Below, in pieces: positions 16,788 through 24,785 of a stretch of 56,367 bases of DNA. The DNA lies in NCBI GenBank assembly GCA_902782465.1, contig CACZNH010000014.1:1-56367 (forward strand). Reading direction: 5' to 3'. The translations under genes were made by a program, and so were the position numbers. The notes under the pieces were generated by a model. It did not search any database. It worked only from the letters and a program-made list of their open reading frames with translations, and was not told the origin of the DNA. Each line of letters begins with the position of its first letter. The first letter of the stretch is position 1. This DNA is from an uncultured Bacteroidales bacterium. Its GTDB lineage: Bacteria; Bacteroidota; Bacteroidia; Bacteroidales; Muribaculaceae.

Positions 16788-18104
16788 ATGAAGAAGATAT
16801 TGTTTTTGATAGTGTGTGTGATGGCGGTGGTGACGGCTGGGGCCATTGTCAAGCCGGGTGTGGAGGTGCTGCGTGACGGCGGCTTTGCACAGTTGCAGGG
16901 CAAGCGCGTGGGGCTGGTGACCAACCCCAGTGGCATCGACAACAACCTCAAGAGCACCGTTGACATCCTCAACGAGGCGCCGGGTGTGAAACTGGTTGCC
17001 CTGTTCGGCCCTGAGCACGGTGTGCGCGGCAATGCCCATGCGGGTGATGCTGTAGGCGATGCCGTGGACCCGCTGACGGGCATTAAGATGTATTCGCTCT
17101 TCGGCAAGACGCATGAGCCGACCGCCGAGATGCTGAAGGACATCGACGTGCTGGTCTATGACATTCAGGACGTGGGCTGCCGCAGCTACACGTTCTATGC
17201 CACCATGGGCGTGTGTATGGAGGCCTGTGCCAAGCATGACACCGAGTTTATGGTGCTGGACCGTCCCAATCCGCTGGGCGGCATGAAGGTTGAGGGCAAC
17301 CTGGTTGAAGACGGCTACTATTCCTTTGTGAGCAAGTACTCCATCCCCTATATCTACGGCCTCACGCCGGGCGAATTGGCTACCTTTCTTAACGAGGAGG
17401 GCATCATCGCCGAGCGCTCCAAGACGGGCCACGGATGCAAACTCACCGTCATCCCCATGGAGGGCTGGGTGCGTAGCATGCAATTCCGTGCTACAGGAAT
17501 GCCTTGGGTGGCTCCCTCGCCTCAGATTCCCACGCCCGAGAGTGCCTTCTTCTATCCCGTGTCGGGCATCCTGGGCGAGCTGTACATCTTCAACACCGGC
17601 ATCGGCTACACGCTGCCGTTCCAGACGTTTGCCGCAGCGTGGATCAACGCCGACTCGCTGGCGATGAAGATGAACGCGTTGAACCTGCCAGGCATGCAGT
17701 TCCGCCCCATCAACTACAAGCCATTCTTTGCGTTGAGCGTGGCAGTCGATAAGTCACTGCAAGAGGTGCACGGCGTTCAGACTTATATCACCAACATCAA
17801 TAAAGCCAACCTGTGCCTGACGCAGTTCTACTTCCTGCAGGTCATCCACGAGATGTACCCCCAGGTGGAACTGTTTGAGCAGAATCCCAAGCGCTATGCC
17901 ATGTTCGACAAGGTGTGCGGCAGCAAGGAAATCCGTGAGCGCTTCGTGAAGCGTTACCGTGTTGAGGACATGGCCGACTACTGGAACAAGGATGCCGAGG
18001 ACTTCCGTGTCCGTTCCTCAAAGTATTGGCTGTATCCCGAATATGAGAGTTGGATGTTAAAGGCTTCCCCGGAAAAACTGATAATCCTTAATCCTGACAA
18101 TTGA
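16788..18104 (+). CDS. namZ: Exo-beta-N-acetylmuramidase NamZ (DUF1343, GH171)
   Basis: NamZ enzymes release MurNAc from the non-reducing end of peptidoglycan glycan. Family motifs are clear: GKRVGLVTNPSGID, FGPEHGVRG (with the conserved Glu-His), VYDIQDVGCRSYTFY, DRPNPLGG and GLTPGELATFLN. An N-terminal signal peptide (VCVMAVVTAGAIV) puts it in the periplasm. The 438-residue length is normal. It lies between the permease and the NagX, MurK and MurQ genes, so its product MurNAc would enter through MurT and be phosphorylated by MurK. Confidence 0.85.
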   Translation: MKKILFLIVCVMAVVTAGAIVKPGVEVLRDGGFAQLQGKRVGLVTNPSGIDNNLKSTVDILNEAPGVKLVALFGPEHGVRGNAHAGDAVGDAVDPLTGIKMYSLFGKTHEPTAEMLKDIDVLVYDIQDVGCRSYTFYATMGVCMEACAKHDTEFMVLDRPNPLGGMKVEGNLVEDGYYSFVSKYSIPYIYGLTPGELATFLNEEGIIAERSKTGHGCKLTVIPMEGWVRSMQFRATGMPWVAPSPQIPTPESAFFYPVSGILGELYIFNTGIGYTLPFQTFAAAWINADSLAMKMNALNLPGMQFRPINYKPFFALSVAVDKSLQEVHGVQTYITNINKANLCLTQFYFLQVIHEMYPQVELFEQNPKRYAMFDKVCGSKEIRERFVKRYRVEDMADYWNKDAEDFRVRSSKYWLYPEYESWMLKASPEKLIILNPDN

Positions 18105-18110
18105 ATCATT

Positions 18111-19271
18111 ATGGGTAAAGACAATAAACGATTGCTGTCGCTCGACATCCTGCGTGGTATCACCATCGCGGGCATGCTGCTGGTAAACAATCCCGGGACG
18201 TGGAGTTACATCTACCGGCCGCTGGAGCATGCCGACTGGATCGGGTTGACGCCTACCGACCTGGTGTTCCCGTTCTTCGTCTTCTGCATGGGTGTGTCGA
18301 TGGCATTTTCCCTCAAGAAGTTCAATTACAAGATGTCGGGCCCGCTGATTTGGAAAATCGTGCGCCGCACCATCATCCTGTTCCTTATCGGTTGGGCTGT
18401 GGGTTGGTTCAGCCACCTGGTGCGCGGCCTGTGCAAGGGTGACCCCTTCAGCGAGGCGGTGAACAACCTGGACACCATACGCATCCTGGGCGTGTTCCAA
18501 CGCCTGGCGCTGGTCTATTTCTTCGGGTCGGTTTGCGCCGTGTTGTTCAAGCGCAAGTTCATCCCGTGGCTCGTGGGCATCATCCTGGTGGTTTATGCCC
18601 TCATCCTGGGCTTGGGTAACGGATATGAGTTCTCGCTCGAGAACATCATCGCCAGGATTGACAACAGCATCCTGGGCACAGACCACATGTATCACGAGAG
18701 TGCCTACGGCGAACAGATTTCCTTTGACCCTGAAGGCATCCTGAGTACGTTGCCGTGCATTGCCCACGTGCTCATCGGGTATCTGGTGGGACGCATGATT
18801 CTGAGCGTCCACAACAACACCGAACGCGTCACCACGATGCTCCTGTGGGGCACGGTGATGCTGCTGGCTGGCTGGCTGCTGCAATATGGCATCCCCTGCG
18901 GCAAGAAGATGTGGTCCTCGACCTTTGTGCTGATTACCTGCGGCATGGCGATGTGCATCCAGGCGATGCTCACCTATGTCGTCGATGTCAAGGGCAAGAA
19001 GGGCGGCTGGACACGGTTCTTTGAGACCTTCGGCGTGAATCCGCTGGCGTTGTACCTGATTGGTACGATTCTCGCCATCCTGTTCGGCGCCATCCCCATC
19101 GGCCACGATGCTGAGGGCGGCAACATCACCATCCACGGTGCTGTGTACAACTTCTTCAAGTCGTTCTGCAACGAGTACACGGCTTCGGCACTGTATGCTG
19201 TTTGCTTTGTCCTGCTCAACTGGGTCATCGGCCACGTGCTGTATAAAAAGAAAATTTACATAAAAATTTAG
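18111..19271 (+). CDS. nagX: NagX-like membrane acetyltransferase (DUF5009, HGSNAT-like)
   Basis: This multi-pass membrane protein begins RLLSLDILRGITIAGMLLVNNPG, the hallmark of the heparan-alpha-glucosaminide N-acetyltransferase/NagX group. Conserved DLVFPFFVFCMGVSMAFSL and RILGVFQRLALVY follow. Relatives transfer acetyl groups across the membrane to amino sugars. It starts 6 bases after namZ, so the two are co-transcribed. In this context it may acetylate glucosamine or muramic acid in the periplasm before uptake. No substrate can be read from the sequence. Confidence 0.75.
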   Translation: MGKDNKRLLSLDILRGITIAGMLLVNNPGTWSYIYRPLEHADWIGLTPTDLVFPFFVFCMGVSMAFSLKKFNYKMSGPLIWKIVRRTIILFLIGWAVGWFSHLVRGLCKGDPFSEAVNNLDTIRILGVFQRLALVYFFGSVCAVLFKRKFIPWLVGIILVVYALILGLGNGYEFSLENIIARIDNSILGTDHMYHESAYGEQISFDPEGILSTLPCIAHVLIGYLVGRMILSVHNNTERVTTMLLWGTVMLLAGWLLQYGIPCGKKMWSSTFVLITCGMAMCIQAMLTYVVDVKGKKGGWTRFFETFGVNPLALYLIGTILAILFGAIPIGHDAEGGNITIHGAVYNFFKSFCNEYTASALYAVCFVLLNWVIGHVLYKKKIYIKI

Positions 19272-19272
19272 A

Positions 19273-19348
19273 AGTTTTCAGTCTTCAGTTTTCAGTTGTC
19301 AGTGGCTTGCGCTTTCAACTGAAAACTGAAAACTGAGAACTGAAAACT
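19273..19348. repeat. Heptad inverted repeat (TTTTCAG/CTGAAAA type)
   Basis: TTTTCAG, TCTTCAG, TTTTCAG, TTGTCAG units are followed after a short centre by CTGAAAA, CTGAAAA, CTGAGAA, CTGAAAA. It fills the gap between the NagX-like gene and murK and can form a long hairpin. Confidence 0.75.
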
Positions 19349-19361
19349 AAAAAAGAAAAAT

Positions 19362-20213
19362 ATGATGATTCTTATTGCTGACTGCGGCTCCACCAAAATC
19401 AACTGGACGCTGCTCAACGGAAAAGAAAAGGTAGCGCAGATTTTCACTACCGGAATGAACGCCCTCCTGCTCACCGAGGAGGAGATGAAGGAACAAATCA
19501 AGCGTGAGCTGATGCCCCACCTGACCAACTACAAGGTGGACGAAATCCACTACTATGGCGCCGGCATCATCTCGGACGAAATCAAGCAGCAGGTGGTCAA
19601 CGCCCTGCGCGCCAACCTGCCCAGCGCAGGCAAAATCGAGGTGGCCAGCGACCTGCTCGCCGCAGCGCGTGCCGTGTGCGGCCGTGAGCCGGGTATCGCC
19701 TGCATCATGGGCACGGGCAGCAACTCGTGCTATTACGATGGCGAGAAGGTGGTGATGAACGTGTCGCCGCTGGGCTACATCCTGGGCGACGAGGGCAGTG
19801 GCGCCGTGCTGGGCAAACTGCTGGTGGGCGATGTGCTCAAGAAACAGCTGCCGCAGCACCTGTGCGAGAAGTTCATGAAGGAATACAACCTGGACTACAC
19901 GACTATCATCACGTCGGTCTATCGCAAGCCTGCCGCCAACCGCTTCCTGGCGCAGTTTGCCCCCTTCCTGGAGCACAACATCGAGGAGCCGGCCATCCAC
20001 AACATCGTGCTGCGCTCGTTCACCGACTTTTTCACCCGCAATGTTGCCAGCTATCCCAACTATAAGGAACTGCCGTGCAACTTTGTCGGGTCTATCGCCT
20101 TCTGTGAGAAAGCGGTGCTGCAAGAGGCCGCCGAGGCACTGGGCATCACCATCGGCACGATCATCAAGGACCCGATGGAGGGACTGGTGAAGTACCACTC
20201 GGCCGAGGCGTGA
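19362..20213 (+). CDS. murK: N-acetylmuramate (or N-acetylglucosamine) kinase MurK, BadF family
   Basis: A 283-residue actin-fold sugar kinase with intact nucleotide motifs: phosphate-1 loop ADCGSTKINW near residue 7, GTGSNSCYYDG near residue 120, and LGDEGSGAVLG. In T. forsythia, MurK phosphorylates MurNAc at C6, and MurQ then removes lactate. Here murQ follows after a repeat element, supporting the same role. Its paralogue at 6506-7363 has lost key phosphate-1 residues. Confidence 0.8.
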   Translation: MMILIADCGSTKINWTLLNGKEKVAQIFTTGMNALLLTEEEMKEQIKRELMPHLTNYKVDEIHYYGAGIISDEIKQQVVNALRANLPSAGKIEVASDLLAAARAVCGREPGIACIMGTGSNSCYYDGEKVVMNVSPLGYILGDEGSGAVLGKLLVGDVLKKQLPQHLCEKFMKEYNLDYTTIITSVYRKPAANRFLAQFAPFLEHNIEEPAIHNIVLRSFTDFFTRNVASYPNYKELPCNFVGSIAFCEKAVLQEAAEALGITIGTIIKDPMEGLVKYHSAEA

Positions 20214-20254
20214 CCGCCACCGGGGCATGAGACTGCGTGGTGATTGCAACTCGG

Positions 20255-20397
20255 TAATAAAACCGTGCTGTTGCACGGGAAATTAAGCAAAATTTTTAAA
20301 TTAAATTCTGATTTCTAGTATGTTGTCACAATTTTAAAAATAATTTGATTAATTTGGCTTCGCCGAGCTAAAGGTTCCCGCCTGCAAGGCGGTAATC
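20255..20397. repeat. Hairpin-capped AT-rich inverted element, copy 2
   Basis: The left cap CCGTGC-TGTT-GCACGG is followed by GGGAAATTAAGCAAAAT, identical to copy 1. An AT-rich middle leads to TTTGATTAATTT and a right cap CCGCCT-GC-AAGGCGG. The cap sequences differ between copies while the inner motif is kept. Confidence 0.6.
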
Positions 20398-20497
20398 ATT
20401 CCATCAGTTGAATTTTGACACAGGCACGCAAGAGATAAGGCACCACCAGTTGGCGAGTGCTATGAAAAAAGAGTTGAATAAAATTTGATATGAGATT

Positions 20498-21313
20498 ATG
20501 GCATTTGTGAAAATCAGCGAACAAGAGTCGCTATATAATGACCTGGAAAAGAAGTCGGTGCATGAGATACTCACCGAAATCAACCAGGAGGACCACAAGG
20601 TGGCCGACGCGGTGCAACTGGCGATTCCGCAAATCGAACGCCTGGTGACGGGCATCGTTGAGCGCATGAAGAAGGGTGGCCGCATCTTCTATATGGGTGC
20701 AGGCACCAGCGGTCGCCTGGGTGTGCTCGATGCCAGCGAGATACCGCCCACCTTCGGCATGTCGCCAGGGTGGATTATCGGTATCATTGCCGGTGGCGAT
20801 ACCGCCCTGCGCAACGCCGTCGAGAATGCCGAGGACGATACCGAACAAGGCTGGAAGGATCTGCAGGAGTATAACGTTACACCGCTTGACACGGTCATCG
20901 GCATTGCGGCATCGGGCACGACGCCCTATGTCATCGGTGCCCTGCGCGACGCGCGTGCCAACGGCTGCCTGACGGCTGCCATCACCAGCAACCCCGACGC
21001 TCCCGTGAGCGAAGCTGCCGAGATTGCTATCGAGATGATTGTGGGTCCCGAGTATGTCACCGGCAGCTCGCGCATGAAGAGCGGCACGGGGCAGAAACTC
21101 ATCTGCAACATGATTTCGACCAGCGTGATGATTCAGATGGGACGTGTCAAGGGCAACAAGATGGTGAACATGCAGCTCACCAACCAGAAGCTTGTGGACC
21201 GTGGCACCCGCTGGCTCGTCGAGGAACTGAAACTCCCCTATGACGACGCCAAGCGCCTGCTGCTGCTCCACGGCTCGGTAAAAAAGGCCATCGACGCCTA
21301 CCGCGGCCAGTGA
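20498..21313 (+). CDS. murQ: N-acetylmuramic acid 6-phosphate etherase MurQ
   Basis: MurQ splits MurNAc-6-phosphate into GlcNAc-6-phosphate and D-lactate in the cytoplasm. The SIS domain motifs FYMGAGTSGRLGVLDASE, PPTFG, GIAASGTTPYV and SSRMKSGTGQK are all present. The 271-residue length is slightly short but typical. It completes the NamZ, MurT, MurK, MurQ route and links wall sugars to GlcNAc-6-phosphate metabolism. The 21314-21471 gap holds the inverted repeat below. Confidence 0.93.
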   Translation: MAFVKISEQESLYNDLEKKSVHEILTEINQEDHKVADAVQLAIPQIERLVTGIVERMKKGGRIFYMGAGTSGRLGVLDASEIPPTFGMSPGWIIGIIAGGDTALRNAVENAEDDTEQGWKDLQEYNVTPLDTVIGIAASGTTPYVIGALRDARANGCLTAAITSNPDAPVSEAAEIAIEMIVGPEYVTGSSRMKSGTGQKLICNMISTSVMIQMGRVKGNKMVNMQLTNQKLVDRGTRWLVEELKLPYDDAKRLLLLHGSVKKAIDAYRGQ

Positions 21314-21323
21314 CCACTGATTG

Positions 21324-21410
21324 TTAACGGCTAATTTTTCTAATAAAACGAATTATTAATTTGTGCTGCGTCGACATATTATTAGTCTAATTCGTTCAAT
21401 TCGCCGTTAA
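21324..21410. repeat. 9-bp-period inverted repeat (AATT-word, AACGGC ends), copy 1
   Basis: It begins TTAACGGCTAAT and ends ATTCGCCGTTAA, with three to four 9-base units of the form nnAATTnnn in each arm. Other copies are at 24678-24757 and 34594-34673. Confidence 0.65.
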
Positions 21411-21471
21411 GAAAAGACATAGCGCGGATGCCAAATCAGTATAATTAGCGAAATTCGTAGTTTAAGAAAAT

Positions 21472-22125
21472 ATGAAGAAGTTAGCATTAGTGGTTGTGAT
21501 GGCGCTTATGTGCCTCACTGCTGTGGCGCAGGCCAACCAGGACCCGTACTATGCCCGCCGGGCGACGCTCTTTGACGAGCTGCCCATCGGCAAGAAGGAT
21601 ATCGTGATGCTGGGCAATAGCCTGACCGACGGCTGCGAGTTCAACGAGCTGTTGAACAACCGCCACATCAAGAACCGCGGCATCGTGGGTGACATCGTCC
21701 AGGGACTGATTGACCGCATCGGCCCGATTATCAAGGGACAGCCCAAGAAGCTGTTCATCATGACCGGTGTCAATGACATCTCACACGACGTGAGTGCCGA
21801 TAGCATCGCACGCGCGATGGAAAAGCTCATCGTCATGGTCAAGCAGGGCTCGCCCAGGACTAAAATCTATCTGCAGAGCCTGTTGCCATTCAACAACGAT
21901 GTGCGCGAGTGGAAACTGCTCAAGGGGCGTGACCACGTCGTGGTCGAGGCCAACGTCCTGCTTGAACAGGTGGCTCGCCGTCAGGGAGTTACGTGGATTA
22001 ACCTGTATCCGCTCTTTGTCGATGAACAGGGGCGCCTGCGTGCCGACCTGACCAACGATGGCCTGCACCTGATGGGCAAGGGCTACCTCATCTGGCGCGA
22101 CGCCATCAAGCCCTACGTCAAATAA
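21472..22125 (+). CDS. Secreted SGNH/GDSL hydrolase
   Basis: This has a signal peptide (VVVMALMCLTAVAQAN) and the SGNH blocks: block I MLGNSLTDGCEF (Ser), NRGIVGD (Gly), TGVNDI (Asn) and NDGLHLMGKGY (Asp/His). Relatives act as acetylesterases on sialic acids, xylan or O-acetylated peptidoglycan. Following murQ, an O-acetyl-MurNAc esterase is attractive but unproven. 217 residues is normal for a single-domain enzyme. Confidence 0.8.
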   Translation: MKKLALVVVMALMCLTAVAQANQDPYYARRATLFDELPIGKKDIVMLGNSLTDGCEFNELLNNRHIKNRGIVGDIVQGLIDRIGPIIKGQPKKLFIMTGVNDISHDVSADSIARAMEKLIVMVKQGSPRTKIYLQSLLPFNNDVREWKLLKGRDHVVVEANVLLEQVARRQGVTWINLYPLFVDEQGRLRADLTNDGLHLMGKGYLIWRDAIKPYVK

Positions 22126-22149
22126 TTTAGTCAGTATTTTTTTGAATCA

Positions 22150-23220
22150 ATGGCGATAACAGCTAAAGTCCGAGACAGCAATATCGAACTCCTAAGGATT
22201 CTCCTGATGCTTATGATTATTGCCCATCACTATGTTTACCATAGTGGAGTGGCCGACTTATACAATTATGATCATATCACTGGGAATCAGGTGTTCCTCA
22301 TTCTGTGGGGTTGGGGTGGCAAGACGGGTATCAATTGTTTCCTGCTCATCACAGGGTACTTCATGTGCAAGCAGCAGTTCACATGGAAAAAGCTTCTGAA
22401 ATTGTATCTGGAAATTAAGTTCTATGCGTTGCTGATCCCCGTAATTTTTTGGGTTATGGGTACCCAACCAATGACGTTAAAGAGCTGTTTCGATAATCTC
22501 TTTGGTGTTGCGATCAACATTGGCCAAACCTTTGCGCCAACATTCATCGCGCTGTTTCTGTTGATTCCGTTTATCAACAAACTGGTTAACGCGCTTGACA
22601 AAAGGAGTCATCTTTTGCTCCTGGCAATCTTGTTGCTGATATTCACTGTCACAAGCTCGTTCTTTCGTAATGTGAGTGAAGATAGAGTAGCATGGTATGT
22701 CACGGTCTATCTTATAGGGGCATATCTGCGGCAGTACCCACCTGCCAAACTCCAGAATTTTAAGAATTGTGCTTGGTTGGCAGTTATATCCTTGTCGCTA
22801 TGCGCAGCGTCTATGCTGTTCTTTGCCTTCACTAAGCAGACATTCGGCTTTTCCAACTATCATCTCGTTGAGGATTCCAACAAGTTGTTAGCTATACTGG
22901 GTGCTGTCTCTCTGTTCTGCCTGTTCAAGAGCATTAACTTGGGACACATTTGCTGGATAAATCGTATTGCCACCGCAACGTTTGGTGTTTTCCTGATTCA
23001 CGACCAGCCATATGTGCGGGACTGGTTATGGCACAAAGTATTATGCTGCAAAGATTATTTTACCAGTGATGGGTTGTGGCTTCATGCCATTTTTGCGATG
23101 TTAATCGTCTATCTCACATGTGTTGTAATCGACATGTTGAGGCAACGGTTGATTGAAAAACCTTTCTTTGCTTGGTTGGGTAAAAAGTATCCTGCCATAG
23201 AGATCGGTAGGGACATCTAA
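22150..23220 (+). CDS. Membrane acyltransferase (acyltransferase family 3)
   Basis: It starts with RDSNIELLRILLMLMIIAHHYV, the family's RxxH-type first segment, followed by about ten hydrophobic segments. Such proteins O-acetylate cell-surface sugars, usually polysaccharide or peptidoglycan. It is less GC-rich than the upstream salvage genes and ends before a terminator. It may be the last gene of that transcript or an outlier of the polysaccharide locus. Confidence 0.8.
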   Translation: MAITAKVRDSNIELLRILLMLMIIAHHYVYHSGVADLYNYDHITGNQVFLILWGWGGKTGINCFLLITGYFMCKQQFTWKKLLKLYLEIKFYALLIPVIFWVMGTQPMTLKSCFDNLFGVAINIGQTFAPTFIALFLLIPFINKLVNALDKRSHLLLLAILLLIFTVTSSFFRNVSEDRVAWYVTVYLIGAYLRQYPPAKLQNFKNCAWLAVISLSLCAASMLFFAFTKQTFGFSNYHLVEDSNKLLAILGAVSLFCLFKSINLGHICWINRIATATFGVFLIHDQPYVRDWLWHKVLCCKDYFTSDGLWLHAIFAMLIVYLTCVVIDMLRQRLIEKPFFAWLGKKYPAIEIGRDI

Positions 23221-23245
23221 TCATATTCATTGAGTGTTAAAAATG

Positions 23246-23284
23246 ACCATTGTCGCCCATGATGTGACAATGGTTTCTGTTTTG
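23246..23284 (+). terminator. Rho-independent terminator after the acyltransferase gene
   Basis: ACCATTGTC pairs with GACAATGGT over an 11-base loop, followed by TTCTGTTTT. It separates the salvage region from the polysaccharide locus. Confidence 0.75.
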
Positions 23285-23320
23285 TATGCCGATTCTTTTT
23301 TGCCCAAATATCAAAAGATA

Positions 23321-23352
23321 TTTGCATACATCGACGAAAAGTCTTAATTTTG
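23321..23352 (+). promoter_or_regulatory. Promoter of the surface-polysaccharide locus
   Basis: TTTG at 23321-23324, 20 bases, then TAATTTTG at 23345-23352. Transcription should begin near 23359, about 180 bases before the first gene. No inverted repeats flank it of the kind used for promoter inversion. Confidence 0.75.
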
Positions 23353-23358
23353 CCATTT

Positions 23359-23541
23359 CATGTGGTGGTCTGAGATGTGCAGGAACGGTCCTGCAATATC
23401 TCCGCCACAAGACACATAACAGGTAACTCGCTGTAAATGACTACTGAGAGAGTGTCTCGAGATTTACCCGTATCCTTGGCTTGCCAGACTCCAAAGGCCT
23501 GGTGACCCCCTTTGTTTGTGCGCTGAAAAACCTGATTTCCT
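23359..23541 (+). promoter_or_regulatory. Structured 5' leader RNA of the polysaccharide locus
   Basis: The predicted transcript begins with a nearly complete hairpin at 23361-23409: TGTGGTG/CGCCACA, then GAGAT/ATCTC, then TGCAGGA/TCCTGCA closed by ACGG. A second helix joins GTAAAT with ATTTAC (about 23434-23467), with an inner GAGA/TCTC stem. A third weak one lies near CCAGACT...CCTGG. No ORF of note is seen. It might protect the 5' end, attenuate, or recruit an antitermination factor. Confidence 0.55.
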
Positions 23542-24660
23542 ATGGATACAAAGAACAAGATTACTGTTACCTCACCGCTGTTGCCCGACCTCGACGAGTT
23601 CACCGCGATGCTGCGCGAGATTTGGGACAACAAGTGGATTACCAACAACGGTGACTTCCATCAGCGGCTGGAGGCAGCCCTGTGCGAATACCTCAAGGTG
23701 CCCTACATCAGCCTGTTCACCAACGGCACCCTGCCGCTTATCACGGCACTGCAGGCGTTGAACATCAGTGGCGAGGTCATCACCACGCCCTACAGCTTTG
23801 TGGCGACGACCCATTCCATCTGGTGGAACGGCATCAAGCCCGTGTTCGTCGATATCGACCCTGCCACGGGCGGCATCGACCCCGACCGCATCGAGTCGGC
23901 CATCACGCCACGCACGACGGCCATCATGCCCGTGCACGTGTATGGCAAGCCCTGCCGCACCAAGGAGATTCAGGCGATTGCCGACAAGTACGGCCTGCGT
24001 GTCATCTATGATGCTGCCCATGCCTTCGGCATTGAAGTCAACGGTGAAAGCATCCTCATGGAGGGCGACTTGTCCACCTTGAGTTTCCATGCTACTAAGG
24101 TCTATAACACCGCCGAGGGTGGTGCACTGGTCATGCACGATGCCAAGATGAAGCAGCGCATCGACTATCTGAAAAACTTTGGCTTCAATGGCGAGACCGA
24201 GGTTGTCGCACCTGGCATCAACAGTAAAATGGACGAGATACGTGCAGCTTACGGACTGCTGAACCTGCGTCAGGTGGATGCCTGCATCGATGCGCGTCAC
24301 AGGGTCGCCATCCGCTACCGCGAGGCGCTGCGTCCCGTCGAGGGCATTGACTTCTGGGACGACATGCCCGGTGTGCGCCACAACTACAGCTACTTCCCCA
24401 TCTTCGTCGATGCCGAGAAGTATGGCATGACGCGCGATGAACTCTTCACCAAGTTGCGCGAGCAGGGAATCCTGGCCCGCCGCTACTTCTACCCCCTCAT
24501 CAGCAACTTCTCGACCTATCGCGGCCTGCCCAGCGCCACCCGCGAGAACCTGCCCAACGCCACCCGCATGGCCGACACCGTCCTCTGCCTCCCGATCCAT
24601 CACGAAATCACCGATGCCGACCTCACCCGCATCCTCAACCTCATCGTGATGCACGGCTAG
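23542..24660 (+). CDS. DegT/DnrJ/EryC1-family PLP aminotransferase (sugar aminotransferase)
   Basis: A 372-residue fold-type I aminotransferase. Motifs: TNGTLPLITALQAL near the PLP phosphate site, DAAHAFG, and the PLP lysine K186 in FHATKVYNTAEGGAL. Members transfer an amino group from glutamate to a keto sugar nucleotide. It is GC-rich and first in the locus behind its own promoter. The C-terminal part (PLISNFSTYRGLP, ADTVLCLPIHHEI) is typical. The sugar is not identifiable from sequence. A 9-bp-period repeat follows. Confidence 0.85.
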   Translation: MDTKNKITVTSPLLPDLDEFTAMLREIWDNKWITNNGDFHQRLEAALCEYLKVPYISLFTNGTLPLITALQALNISGEVITTPYSFVATTHSIWWNGIKPVFVDIDPATGGIDPDRIESAITPRTTAIMPVHVYGKPCRTKEIQAIADKYGLRVIYDAAHAFGIEVNGESILMEGDLSTLSFHATKVYNTAEGGALVMHDAKMKQRIDYLKNFGFNGETEVVAPGINSKMDEIRAAYGLLNLRQVDACIDARHRVAIRYREALRPVEGIDFWDDMPGVRHNYSYFPIFVDAEKYGMTRDELFTKLREQGILARRYFYPLISNFSTYRGLPSATRENLPNATRMADTVLCLPIHHEITDADLTRILNLIVMHG

Positions 24661-24677
24661 TTTTTTACGGCTGATTT

Positions 24678-24757
24678 AAACGGCTAATTTAACTAATTAA
24701 ACGAATTAATTTGCTTTGCGTCAGCCAATTAGTATAATTTGTGCAATTCGCCGTTAA
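24678..24757. repeat. 9-bp-period inverted repeat (AATT-word, AACGGC ends), copy 2
   Basis: From AAACGGCTAATTT to CAATTCGCCGTT. Its units are CTAATTTAA, CTAATTAAA and CGAATTAAT, answered by CCAATTAGT, ATAATTTGT and GCAATTCGC. A partial extra unit (ACGGCTGATTT) precedes it at 24667. Confidence 0.7.
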
Positions 24758-24785
24758 GCCAGAAAGAGTTTATCTTGAGACAGAT

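Noticed and set aside
23246-23352. Invertible, phase-variable promoter ahead of the polysaccharide locus
   Set aside because: The only inverted repeat upstream is a terminator-like hairpin followed by T residues; no matching pair flanks the promoter, and no recombinase gene is present.
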